A stretch of 64,000 bases of DNA from Pedobacter suwonensis (GTDB taxonomy: Bacteria; Bacteroidota; Bacteroidia; Sphingobacteriales; Sphingobacteriaceae), in contig NZ_FOJM01000005.1 in NCBI RefSeq assembly GCF_900111825.1, forward strand, positions 62,001-126,000, in the 5' to 3' direction. Position 1 is the stretch's first letter. Each line of letters opens with the position of its first letter. The notes beneath the pieces were generated by a model. It made no database searches and was not told where the DNA came from. It saw only the letters and a list, made by a program, of their open reading frames with translations. Made by a program: the position numbers and the translations under genes. Below are positions 43,389-51,885 of the stretch, piece after piece.

Positions 43389-44479
43389 TGAAAATAAAGA
43401 GTGGTCTTATCTTGAAAGCCGATTTGATTGGGTGAGGCGTATGAAGGAAGTACCTCAAGATCCTCATTATCATGCAGAAGGCGATGTTGCAACACATACG
43501 CAAATGGTGCTGCGAGCTTTGCAAAATGAATCAACTTTTCAACAGTTATGTGGGCAAGATCAGGAGATTTTGTGGGCTGCAGCTTTGTTGCATGATGTAG
43601 AGAAATATAGTACTACAGTTTTCGAGACCGATGGGCGCATTACTTCTAATGGACATGCACGGAAAGGCGCACAGTTTGTAAGGCAGTTGTTTTACGTTAA
43701 TGGCCCTGTACCTTTTGCCATTCGCGAGCAAATAGTCGGTTTGGTCAGGCTTCATGGCTTACCTATCTGGTTGTTTGAAAAAGCAGATCCCTTAAAAGCT
43801 GTTGTAAAAGCAAGTATGGAAGTTAATTTAAAATGGTTATGCTTGCTGGCAAAGGCTGACATGTTAGGGCGTATTAGCAGTGATCAGGAAGAGATGTTGT
43901 ACCGAATCGCTTGTTTTGAGGAGTACTGTAAAGAAAATCGATGTTGGGGCAACGCCAGAGCCTTTGAGGCAGATTATGCAAAGATGTACTATATGCAGAA
44001 GGAAGATGCTTATTTGGATTATATTCCATTTGAAAGACCAAATGCAGAGGTGATATTAATGTCTGGTTTACCGGGCGCAGGAAAGAATAGTTTTATTAAA
44101 GCACATTATAATGACTGGCCAGTCATTTCCTTAGATGATATTCGTAATGAAAAGGGTATAGCTCCAACCGATAAAGTGGGTAACGGACGTGTGATACAAG
44201 AAGCAAAAGAACGCGCAAGATATTCTTAAGAAAAAAACAATCTTTTGTGTGGAATGCGACTAATATAACCGGTCAGCTGCGTTTGCAACTGATTGATTTA
44301 TTTTCAACTTATAAAGTAAGGATAAAGATCGTATATATTGAAGTCCCTTATCATAGTCTGCACCAACAGAATAAAAATAGAAATGATAGAGTGCCAACGG
44401 CAGTGATAGATAAGCTCGTTAGTAAACTAGAAGTGCCGAAATTGTGGGAAGCACATCAAGTGGCTTATCAAATTAGATG
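43375..44479 (+). pseudogene. HD-domain plus P-loop kinase protein, frameshifted near its kinase end
   Basis: Partner of the RNA ligase. Start ATG 43375 (MWTISENKEWS) with a good Shine-Dalgarno, AAGGAGG, 6 bp before, unusual for this organism. Residues about 15-230 are an HD phosphohydrolase (YHAEGDVATHTQM, ALLHDVEKYSTT), the rest a P-loop kinase with LMSGLPGAGKNSF and SLDDIRNEKG. The frame ends early at 44229 (ERARYS then stop), while the family's C-terminal helices continue in another frame from about 44220 to 44479 (FLRKKQSFVWNATN, RNDRVPTAVIDKL). A one-base change near 44215-44230, next to an A7 run at 44231-44237, would restore it. It is a recent mutation, phase-variable slippage or a sequencing error; the A run makes the last two plausible. 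Confidence 0.78.
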
Positions 44480-44569
44480 ATATCTGATTATAGCACATTT
44501 GATCAGATCATTGATTAAGCCTAAATCAGATAGCGAGTAGCTTGATAAGTTTGCAGCTGGACCCACAAC

Positions 44570-44591
44570 GCCATCCATTCATTTGGATGGC
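44570..44591 (+). terminator. Hairpin after the RNA-repair pair
   Basis: GCCATCCA (44570-44577), 6-nt loop, TGGATGGC (44584-44591), then a T-rich stretch (weak). It closes the repair cassette. Confidence 0.6.
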
Positions 44592-44753
44592 TTTATCACT
44601 CTTTTTGGCGTATTTCGTAATGCTAATTCTTAACTCGATTCCTAAGAAGCGATCTCAATTTTTTTAGGGATCTTCTTAACCTTTGGATCAAATGATAGAA
44701 GCGATGGAACCAACAATTCTAAAATATTAAGTATATTTAATGCCGAATCAGCT

Positions 44754-45314
44754 ATGCAGGAACTTAAAAATTTGATACGTTCCAACGTTTGGTTGGAAGA
44801 AGAGGACCTTAATAAGATATTAGGGTGTTTTAATCTGAAAACGTTACAAAAGAGTCAGCTGCTGCTAAAACGTGGCCAGATCGCTTCACACTATTATTTC
44901 TTAAACAAAGGAGCACTTCGCTTTTTCTATAACGATGAACAGGAGCTTACTGCCTGGATCGTTCAGCCTGGCGAGTTTTTTGCTGAAATTTCCAGCCTGA
45001 ATCCAGGATTACCTTCACGCTTTAATATAGAGGCGGTTGTAGATACTGAACTATACTGTATCCATAAGAACGATATGGATTCGCTTTACAAACAGATTCC
45101 GGCCTGGCAGGAATTTGGACGAAAACTCTGGGAAGGTATGTGTGTGCGTATGATCAGTGAGATCATTAGTTTCCAGACCATGACTGTAGAGGAACGTTAC
45201 CTGGCATTTCTACAAAAGCCCGGCTTCATGCAATTTATTTCTGTAAAGCAACTGGCTTCTTACCTTGGCATAACACCAAACGCCCTAAGTCGCATTCGTA
45301 AAAATCTTCGATAA
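44754..45314 (+). CDS. Crp/Fnr-family transcriptional regulator
   Basis: 186 aa. A cyclic-nucleotide-binding-fold domain covers residues about 15-115 (LKRGQIASHYYFLNKGALRFFYN), then a coiled linker, and a C-terminal helix-turn-helix (VKQLASYLGITPNALSRIRK). It lacks the four Cys of true Fnr, so it responds to another cue. It sits 74 bp before the NmrA-like gene, with a palindrome CTACCA-AA-TGGTAG between them, and very probably controls that gene and the hydrolase after it. Confidence 0.85.
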   Translation: MQELKNLIRSNVWLEEEDLNKILGCFNLKTLQKSQLLLKRGQIASHYYFLNKGALRFFYNDEQELTAWIVQPGEFFAEISSLNPGLPSRFNIEAVVDTELYCIHKNDMDSLYKQIPAWQEFGRKLWEGMCVRMISEIISFQTMTVEERYLAFLQKPGFMQFISVKQLASYLGITPNALSRIRKNLR

Positions 45315-45323
45315 TTGCATTAT

Positions 45324-45337
45324 CTACCAAATGGTAG
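45324..45337. promoter_or_regulatory. 14-bp palindrome before the NmrA-like gene
   Basis: CTACCA, AA, TGGTAG, between the Crp/Fnr gene and the NmrA-like gene; 51 bp before the ATG at 45389. A likely operator of the neighbouring regulator. Confidence 0.5.
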
Positions 45338-45388
45338 TTCTATTGACTTTCTATGGGCCTAGCTTTGTGAACTCAATAAGAAAGAACA

Positions 45389-46297
45389 ATGAACAATATT
45401 ATTTTAGTTGCCGGTGCTACCGGCGATCTGGGAAGCAGGTTATGCAAACACTTACTCAAAAATGGCGCTAGTGTAAGGGCTTTGGTAAGAGAACAAAGTA
45501 ATCAGCAGAAAGTGAATGAACTGCACGAATCAGGAGTAGAGGTTATAGCGGTTCACTTTGCTGATGAAAAGGGACTGGTGTCGGCCTGTAAAGGTGTTTC
45601 CTGCGTAGTGTCTGTACTTGCAGGCTTGCGTGATGTGATTGTAACCGCACAAAGCCAGTTGCTTCATGCTGCCGTAAAAGCGGGCGTTCCCCGTTTTATT
45701 CCATCCGATTTTTGTACAGATTTTACTCAGCTACAGTTTGGCGAAAACAGGAATTTTGATCTGCGTAGGGAGTTCCAATCCGTGCTTGAAACCAGTAACA
45801 TCCGGGCTACCTCGGTATTCAACGGTGCTTTTGCCTATGTTTTGCAGTATAACATCCCACTTTTGGATACCAAAGCGCAGACCATTACCTACTATTCCGG
45901 AAAAGCTGATTGGCAGATCGACTTCACCACTATAGAAGATACGGCAGCTTTTACGGCATACGCTGCATTGGATGATAATGCGCCGCGATTTCTCCGCATT
46001 GCAGGCTTCCGGTTTAGCCCGAACGAATTGGAAGCGCTGACCGGACGTGTTTTTGGTGAACATTTCAAACTAAAAGAACAAGGCACACTGGAGCAATTCT
46101 CGGCTTACATCCAAAAGTTGCGGACAGAAAATCCAGATGGGGAAAACCAGCTATACCCGCAATGGCAGCAGATGCAATATCTCTACAGCATGTTTGCGGC
46201 ACATCATCATATGCTTGATAATGATCGGTATCCTGGTGTAAGCTGGCAAACCGCAGAAACAACACTTAACGAAATAAGTAACAACAAAATAGCGTAG
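45389..46297 (+). CDS. NmrA/isoflavone-reductase-like NAD(P)-binding protein
   Basis: 302 aa atypical short-chain dehydrogenase of the NmrA group. The start IILVAGATGDLGSRLCKHLL holds the Rossmann motif GATGDLG; FIPSDFCTDF follows in the central part; the C-terminal half is substrate-binding. NmrA-like proteins can be redox sensors or quinone/aromatic reductases. It is followed 1 bp later by an alpha/beta hydrolase gene, and preceded by the Crp/Fnr regulator, so the three form a small module. Substrate unknown. Confidence 0.82.
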   Translation: MNNIILVAGATGDLGSRLCKHLLKNGASVRALVREQSNQQKVNELHESGVEVIAVHFADEKGLVSACKGVSCVVSVLAGLRDVIVTAQSQLLHAAVKAGVPRFIPSDFCTDFTQLQFGENRNFDLRREFQSVLETSNIRATSVFNGAFAYVLQYNIPLLDTKAQTITYYSGKADWQIDFTTIEDTAAFTAYAALDDNAPRFLRIAGFRFSPNELEALTGRVFGEHFKLKEQGTLEQFSAYIQKLRTENPDGENQLYPQWQQMQYLYSMFAAHHHMLDNDRYPGVSWQTAETTLNEISNNKIA

Positions 46298-46298
46298 T

Positions 46299-47228
46299 AT
46301 GGAACAGGTATATAGTGATGAGCAGCTCATAAAACATTGGCCGGGCTTTACCAGCCATGTAATGGAAGTGAACGGAACACAACTGCACTTTGTAGATGGC
46401 GGCGGCGAAGGTCAGGTATTGATCTGCCTGCCCGGCTGGCCGCAAACCTGGTATTCTTATCGTTCTGTTGCGCTGCCTTTGGCTGATCGCTTCAGGGTTA
46501 TCGTAGTCGATATTCGTGGTATGGGCAGTTCGGCAACACCGGCATCAGGTTATGACAAAAAAACAATGGCTACTGATGTGTACGAGCTGATGCGCTTATT
46601 GGGTATTGGTAGGGCGTATGTTATGGGCCATGATATAGGCGGTATGGTGGCCTGCAGCCTGGCGCATAATTATCCGGAAGTGGTAGAACGCCTGATCCTT
46701 GCAGATGGTCTGCATCCTAATGAAGGAATGATGCAAATGAAACTGATGCCGCCTCCTGAAACTTTTGGCGAAAAAATAGATCACCAACAACCTTACACGT
46801 GGTGGATGAGTTTTAATCAAGTTAAAGAACTGCCTGAAAAATTGCTGGAGGGCCGCTACCGTTACCTGCTAGACTGGCTTTTCGATTACGTGATGGTGGA
46901 CAGTTCGAAAATGCCTGATTTTGATAGGGAGGTATATGCATACGTTTACAACCAGCCGGCGCGTATACGCGCTTCCAATTGCTGGTACCAGGCTTTTAAC
47001 CAGGATATAGCCGATGCCAGAAATTATTCGAAGTTAAGGATGCCTGTTTTAGGTATTGCCAGCAATGTTTCGTACGGTTTTTATCAGTATACTTTAACAA
47101 CGATAGCCGAAAATTATCAACTGCTTAACCTGGAGAATACCGGTCACTATATGTTTGAAGAGAATTCTTCAGGCGTTTGTGAAGCCATCATGGCGTATTT
47201 AACAAATAGCAACGAAGATAACGACTGA
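46299..47228 (+). CDS. Alpha/beta hydrolase (epoxide hydrolase or haloalkane dehalogenase-like)
   Basis: 309 aa alpha/beta hydrolase. Oxyanion motif LPGWPQTWYSYRSV near residues 45-58, nucleophile elbow MGHDIGGMVA (Asp as nucleophile, GHDIGG), acid and base in VLGIASNVS... and the late NTGHYMFEE (His). The Asp nucleophile points to the epoxide hydrolase/dehalogenase branch rather than to esterases. It is 1 bp after the NmrA-like gene. Confidence 0.83.
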   Translation: MEQVYSDEQLIKHWPGFTSHVMEVNGTQLHFVDGGGEGQVLICLPGWPQTWYSYRSVALPLADRFRVIVVDIRGMGSSATPASGYDKKTMATDVYELMRLLGIGRAYVMGHDIGGMVACSLAHNYPEVVERLILADGLHPNEGMMQMKLMPPPETFGEKIDHQQPYTWWMSFNQVKELPEKLLEGRYRYLLDWLFDYVMVDSSKMPDFDREVYAYVYNQPARIRASNCWYQAFNQDIADARNYSKLRMPVLGIASNVSYGFYQYTLTTIAENYQLLNLENTGHYMFEENSSGVCEAIMAYLTNSNEDND

Positions 47229-47279
47229 ATTGCTCCAATAGTAAGTTTTTAACTATTTATTAATCATTTTTTTATAAAA

Positions 47280-47577
47280 AAAAGAGGCTGTATCATCTTT
47301 GTAAGTTCACATCTATTTCGTTACGTTGAGCTTCCAGAAACTTTGGGGAGGCTACCGTTGACAAAATCCGCTAGGGCGGTCGAGATCAGATAGCAATCGG
47401 ATCTCGAGTATGCGGGAACCACGCAGTGCTTAGCTAAGCTAATCTTAATACATTTACGTTAAGATTATCTCGATGAGTACTCCGTGGTTCCTAATCAAGT
47501 CGTGAATGACGATCTTAGGAATATTACATAATCAAAATTTATTTGTCAATCATATATTTTGCGATACAGCCTCTTTT
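47280..47577. mobile_element. MITE-like element with 15-bp terminal inverted repeats
   Basis: AAAAGAGGCTGTATC (47280-47294) is the perfect complement of GATACAGCCTCTTTT (47563-47577), and about 270 bp of non-coding DNA lies between them. Inside are further short inverted repeats (GATCTCGAG-type) and a diverged copy of the dispersed repeat (GAACCACGCAGTGCTTAG near 47416-47433). No transposase gene is inside, which fits a non-autonomous element. GAGGCTGTATCA at 8891-8902 is a solitary match of one end. Confidence 0.65.
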
Positions 47578-47680
47578 ACTCACTCATACATTTACATTTG
47601 AGGCTTTTAAAGAATTGCTTTTTGCGTTATTGCGTGTCAATCTTCATTAGCAGGTCAATTTTGTGCAGGTAATGCAGGAA

Positions 47681-47998
47681 TTAACCGGTTATTTTCAGTG
47701 ATTTAACATATCCATCAGCTAATTGAAAATGATATTTCAAAATAACCGGACTACCCGGAAAGTTTCCTGAAGTTTTCGCTAACAGGATGTTTGCTTCTTC
47801 GTCATATCCTACCGGCTCAATAGTAGCGTGATATTCTTTGTTTGCTTTATCAATCCAGCTTTCAATTTCTGCTTTTCCGTTATGGGTTTTGCCTTCATCA
47901 AATACTTCTGCATTTTCAGTAAAACAATTTGTGTACGCAGCACTGTCAAATTCGTTTTGTGCTTTTACTAATTCGGAGATCATTTTTGGTAAATTCAT
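47681..47998 (-). CDS. NTF2-like (SnoaL-type) protein
   Basis: 105 aa single NTF2-fold domain: FDSAAYTNCFTENAEVFDEGKTH with the typical Asp/Glu helix region, KAEIESWIDKANKEY, and a beta sheet ending VILKYHFQL. It follows the SDR gene by 21 bp on the same strand. Role: perhaps a small binding or isomerase domain; not decided by sequence. Confidence 0.72.
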   Translation of the reverse strand: MNLPKMISELVKAQNEFDSAAYTNCFTENAEVFDEGKTHNGKAEIESWIDKANKEYHATIEPVGYDEEANILLAKTSGNFPGSPVILKYHFQLADGYVKSLKITG

Positions 47999-48019
47999 CG
48001 TATTATATTTTTAAGAGTT

Positions 48020-48814
48020 TTAAATTGTTGGTACTGTACCGCCGTCTATTATAAATTCGGTTCCTGTTAAATAGCTGGCTCTTGGCGAAACCAGAAAGCC
48101 GACCAGTTCAGCTATTTCTTCAGGTTCGGCAGGTCTGCCGAAAGGTATGCCACCCAGGGCATCCATTACACTTTGCTGCGCTTCAGCTATGGTACTATTT
48201 GCGTTTCTTGCAATTTCACCCAGCCATGCCTCCGATGCTGCTGTATTGATCCAGCCTGGCGAAACGGTTAGCACCCGGACACCCTTAGGGGCAACTTCGT
48301 TCGATAAACTTTTACTGTAATTTCTCAATGCTGCTTTTGCGGCGGCATAGGGCAAAGTAGATTCATACAGAGGCAGTTTACCCTGTATGGATGCAATGTG
48401 AATAATGACACCGCTTTTCCTGTCGATCATTTGTGGCAAGAATCCCCTGTCCAGCCGTACCGGCGCAAGCAAATTAGCTTGTAAATTTGATTCCCAATCT
48501 TCATCGGTCAATACAGAAAAACCACCGGCCGGTGTTGATGAACCACCAAGGTTATTTACTAAAATATCCAGTCTTCCATATTTAGAATGTACTTCGCTGA
48601 CTACTTTTTGTGTTCCTTCTGCCGTGCTCAGATCGGAAGCAATAAAATGCATATTGCTGTTTTCTTTTTCAGGTGCATTTCTGGCGCTGATAATCACTGT
48701 TGCTCCGGCTTGTAGTAGTCTTTCGGCAATTGCTTTTCCAGCTCCTTTTGTTCCACCGGTTACCAGGACCGTTTTACCCTGAAGTTCATTATTGTAATTA
48801 AATTGATTTTCCAT
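48020..48814 (-). CDS. Short-chain dehydrogenase/reductase (SDR)
   Basis: 264 aa classical SDR: cofactor loop TGGTKGAGKAIAERLL near residues 20-35, NNLGGSSTP (N-N-x-G), catalytic SIQGKLPLYESTLPYAAAKAAL (Ser...Tyr-x3-Lys present), and the C-terminal GTEFIIDGGTVPT. Length typical. Start ATG on the minus strand at 48814. It and the NTF2-like gene form a two-gene operon divergent from an HxlR regulator at 48939, so they are its likely targets. Substrate unknown. Confidence 0.9.
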   Translation of the reverse strand: MENQFNYNNELQGKTVLVTGGTKGAGKAIAERLLQAGATVIISARNAPEKENSNMHFIASDLSTAEGTQKVVSEVHSKYGRLDILVNNLGGSSTPAGGFSVLTDEDWESNLQANLLAPVRLDRGFLPQMIDRKSGVIIHIASIQGKLPLYESTLPYAAAKAALRNYSKSLSNEVAPKGVRVLTVSPGWINTAASEAWLGEIARNANSTIAEAQQSVMDALGGIPFGRPAEPEEIAELVGFLVSPRASYLTGTEFIIDGGTVPTI

Positions 48815-48905
48815 TTTTCAGATTCTTTGATACAAATTTCGCAAGTATCACTTTTTCAGGCAATAACGGAAAACCGAATTGCATAGGGATAATTTTTTCC
48901 CCTAT

Positions 48906-48921
48906 TGTACGATTTGGTACA
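48906..48921. promoter_or_regulatory. Candidate HxlR operator
   Basis: TGTAC, 6 nt, GTACA in the divergent gap between the SDR and HxlR genes, 18 bp before the HxlR start. The position and symmetry fit a dimeric winged-helix regulator site. Confidence 0.45.
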
Positions 48922-48938
48922 TTGGATTAAATTTGTAT

Positions 48939-49331
48939 ATGCACGAAAGAAAAATACCTTTGAATTTAAATTGCGGCCTCGACCTGATCGGCGAAGTCCT
49001 TTACGGCAAATGGAAAATTCGTTTGCTGTGGTTTATCCATCAGGGACATTTGAGGCCAAGCGAATTACAGCGTAAAATTCCGGATGCTTCAAGGCGCGTT
49101 TTAAATATCCAGTTGAAAGAACTTGAAGATCATGAGCTGGTGACAAAGAAAATTTATGCTCAGGTACCGCCAAAAGTTGAATATTCCCTTACAGATTTTG
49201 GTAAAACCTTGGTTCCGGTAATTTCTGCCTTAGGATTTTGGGGTGATGAACATGAGAACAGGCTGAGAAGGGTAATTTTAAAAAGAATGGAATCCTCACA
49301 AAACCTTTCAGAATATACTGTACTGCCATAA
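48939..49331 (+). CDS. HxlR-family transcriptional regulator
   Basis: 130 aa winged-helix regulator: NLNCGLDLIGEVLYGKWKIRLLWFIHQGHLRPSE (split here) is the HxlR signature with the family's single Cys near residue 11, and KIPDASRRVLNIQLKELEDHELV the recognition helix and wing. ATG 48939 (MHERKIPL) is preferred because translation from the upstream ATG at 48879 would add a hydrophobic tail foreign to the family. Thiol-sensing HxlR members derepress quinone or aldehyde detoxification genes. It is divergent from the SDR/NTF2 pair. Confidence 0.85.
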   Translation: MHERKIPLNLNCGLDLIGEVLYGKWKIRLLWFIHQGHLRPSELQRKIPDASRRVLNIQLKELEDHELVTKKIYAQVPPKVEYSLTDFGKTLVPVISALGFWGDEHENRLRRVILKRMESSQNLSEYTVLP

Positions 49332-49477
49332 GGATCATGAAAAACAAAATAAAGAAGGCTTATCCCATAATTCAATTCCATTAACAATAACATTGGATTT
49401 TTAACCTTTCATGTCTTGACTCCTGATGTATTTGAGGGAAAAAGCCCTGGTGGGTTCCTGCTGTTCTTAGCTATCTT

Positions 49478-50215
49478 CTATTCTTGCTCTAAATGTACAT
49501 TTTCACTGTGCTGATGTACCTTCAAAATGTATCCAAGGCCGTATACATTTTCAATACTCACCTGGTTAGATGCCCGGAAAAGCCTGCGCAGTCTTGAAAT
49601 GAATACTTCCAGACTTTTTCCATTGAAATAGTCATCATTTCCCCATAAGGATAAAAGCAGGTCCTTTTTTTTAACCACCTGGTTAATATTACCTGCCAGC
49701 TGATCCAATACCTCTGATTCTCTTACCGTGAGGGAAATTTCTTTACCATCGGGCATTAAAACCAATAACTGATCCTTTTGGTACCTGATATCTCCCAGGT
49801 TGATATAGTCAGATTTTACAGCAGCTGGTGCTTTTGGATCAGGTGAAAATTTATTAATGATGTTTGCGATTCTCAGTACCAGTTCTTCAATTTCAAACGG
49901 TTTTGATATATAATCAATGGCGCCAATTTTAAGCCCCCTGAGCCGGTCTTGTTTTTCGCTGTGTGCCGTTAGGAAAAAGAAAGGTTGGCTGGCGTTAATT
50001 TTCACCAGTTCAGCAGCCAGTTCAAAACCGTTAATGTCAGGTAGCTGTACGTCAACAATCACCAGCTTGTTGTTAAACGGGTTTGCAGCATAATACGCTA
50101 ACGCTTCTGTAGCAGTATTAAACCATAATACGCTAAAGCCACGTAATTGCAGGTATGCTGTGATAACGTTGCCTAGATCCGGTTCATCTTCAATTATTAT
50201 GATATCATAAGGCAT
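49478..50215 (-). CDS. OmpR-family response regulator
   Basis: 245 aa. Receiver domain: IEDEPDLG (acidic pair), VIVDVQLPDINGFELA with the phospho-Asp near residue 55, TAH, and KPFEIEEL with the conserved Lys. C-terminal winged helix: LTVRESEVLDQLAG, VFISRLRRLF, NVYGLGYIL. It pairs with the sensor kinase gene 11 bp upstream on the minus strand. Four 11-bp tandem repeats (GTTA...) just upstream of the kinase gene are the probable binding site, so it likely autoregulates. Confidence 0.92.
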   Translation of the reverse strand: MPYDIIIIEDEPDLGNVITAYLQLRGFSVLWFNTATEALAYYAANPFNNKLVIVDVQLPDINGFELAAELVKINASQPFFFLTAHSEKQDRLRGLKIGAIDYISKPFEIEELVLRIANIINKFSPDPKAPAAVKSDYINLGDIRYQKDQLLVLMPDGKEISLTVRESEVLDQLAGNINQVVKKKDLLLSLWGNDDYFNGKSLEVFISRLRRLFRASNQVSIENVYGLGYILKVHQHSENVHLEQE

Positions 50216-50226
50216 AGGATTGCAGT

Positions 50227-51651
50227 TTAGTTGATGTTAATCTGATTTACAGGTATGTGTACCAGAAATTCGGTTCCTTGTTCAGGTGTTGTTCTTATAC
50301 TGATTTTCCAACCGTGGATATCAAGGCATTGTTTTACATAATACAAGCCAAGCCCCAGGCCTGAAACGGTATTGTCTTTAACTCCACGGAAGAATTTATC
50401 GAATATTTTTTCTTTCACATCCGCTTCAATTCCCTTTCCATTATCTTTGATATGCAGGGTATAGCCATCCTTGCTTTTTGTGATAAAGATCATCGTTATT
50501 TTAACGTCGCTTTGATTGTGTTTAAAGGCATTGTCAATGATATTCTGCAGCATGGTGGTAAATACAAAAGGATCCAGCATCACTAGTATTTCCGAATCGT
50601 AAGGATCGAATGTCAGCCTGTCTGGTGCCTGTATTTTTATTTTATAGTCGTTTACCAGCGTTAGCACAATATAGTTGAGATCTGTTTCTTCTAAATTGAT
50701 ATGGTTGTTCATTTCCGATACTCCAAGCATTTGGTTGATGTGGGAGTGAAGTCTCCTGGCTTGTCTCTCCACAATATTTACCAGTGTATTTACACGATTC
50801 CGGTCGCTGAGTACCTCATTTTCGTGCAGGCTTTTACTCGCCAGCAGAATGGTGGTAATAGGGGTGTTGAATTCGTGTTTGATACTGTTTAGGAAATCGG
50901 ATTTAATATCCGTTTCTTTTTTCTGCCGCATCCAGCTGATATAAGTGTAATAATTGATGCCTACGATGATCAAGATGCAAAGTGCCACCAGCAAAAACGT
51001 AGGCAACATCTGATACGCCACTTTGAGTGTGCGGCCAGGCTGGTCAACAAAAAGGTTAAAGGTTATCCTGTAATTGTAAACCAGGTTACCACTGACAGAA
51101 AGATTGGTAATTCTGTTCTGCACCGTCGGATGAGTTAATGTGCCATCTATAATGATACCGAACGGTGTCTTTTGGTCTGCTTTAAAACCGGTAGGGGTAT
51201 GGTTGTTAAATATGGTGATGTCTCCGATTTTGGTATCGAAGTTGATGTCTATCTGCTGAAAGGTAAGCAGGTATTGTAAGTTGCTGTCCAGGCCATTTCT
51301 TTTTACTATCGATTGGAAAACACTGTCCATCGTACTTTCCTTTTGAAGCTTCTTCAATAAGCTGTTGCTAACGCTTTGCGAAAGTTTAATAAATTCATGC
51401 CGGTTACTGAGGTAAGCATTTTTAAGTGCAGGCATATTTTTGATGAGGATGGAATCGATAATCTTTCCTCCGCCCTTATAAACCTTATCTTCAGGTATAC
51501 TGCGTCCGTATTCATCATTAATCAGTGTTTTTTCCTTTAAACTATAGTCTCTATCTCTGAGTACGTAGGAGTTATAGGTTAACCTGAATTGCACAAGAAG
51601 CAATATCAGAAAGCTAACCAATACAACTGCCTTATATATCCGATCTTTCAT
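50227..51651 (-). CDS. Sensor histidine kinase
   Basis: 474 aa. Two membrane helices (near residues 6-23 and 217-240) enclose a periplasmic sensor domain of about 190 residues without a recognised fold. Cytoplasmic part: phospho-acceptor helix FLNSIKHEFNTPITTILL (His near 260), N-box MLQNIIDNAFKHN, G1 DNGKGIEAD, and G2 SGLGLGLYYVKQ. All motifs intact. It precedes the response regulator gene by 11 bp; the 5' side is divergent from the first fucosidase. Confidence 0.92.
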   Translation of the reverse strand: MKDRIYKAVVLVSFLILLLVQFRLTYNSYVLRDRDYSLKEKTLINDEYGRSIPEDKVYKGGGKIIDSILIKNMPALKNAYLSNRHEFIKLSQSVSNSLLKKLQKESTMDSVFQSIVKRNGLDSNLQYLLTFQQIDINFDTKIGDITIFNNHTPTGFKADQKTPFGIIIDGTLTHPTVQNRITNLSVSGNLVYNYRITFNLFVDQPGRTLKVAYQMLPTFLLVALCILIIVGINYYTYISWMRQKKETDIKSDFLNSIKHEFNTPITTILLASKSLHENEVLSDRNRVNTLVNIVERQARRLHSHINQMLGVSEMNNHINLEETDLNYIVLTLVNDYKIKIQAPDRLTFDPYDSEILVMLDPFVFTTMLQNIIDNAFKHNQSDVKITMIFITKSKDGYTLHIKDNGKGIEADVKEKIFDKFFRGVKDNTVSGLGLGLYYVKQCLDIHGWKISIRTTPEQGTEFLVHIPVNQININ

Positions 51652-51695
51652 TTTATTCTTTAAAAATAGTCCTATTATTCCATAAATGACATATC

Positions 51696-51739
51696 GTTAA
51701 GCTTTTGTTAGGTTTCTGTTACGTTTTTGTTCGGCAAAT
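51696..51739. promoter_or_regulatory. Four 11-bp tandem repeats, OmpR-type binding array
   Basis: GTTAAGCTTTT, GTTAGGTTTCT, GTTACGTTTTT and GTTCGGCAAAT start at 51696, 51707, 51718 and 51729, exactly 11 bp apart. One repeat per helical turn is the pattern of OmpR/PhoB-class regulators. The array lies 45 bp from the kinase gene start and about 150 bp before the fucosidase gene. Confidence 0.75.
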
Positions 51740-51885
51740 TGTTGCGGGGCGGGATGTAGCTTTGACAATGGATCTGGATGACCTTTTAAATCAGGTTTAT
51801 CAAGCCATCTAACTCGGGTAAATAGGTGCGTAAAGCCTATTATTCGAAAAATTCACAATAACAATTAAACTAAAAAAAAGGAAAA

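Noticed and set aside
48405..48782. Plus-strand 125-aa open frame
   Set aside because: Antisense to the SDR gene, whose Rossmann and catalytic motifs are intact.
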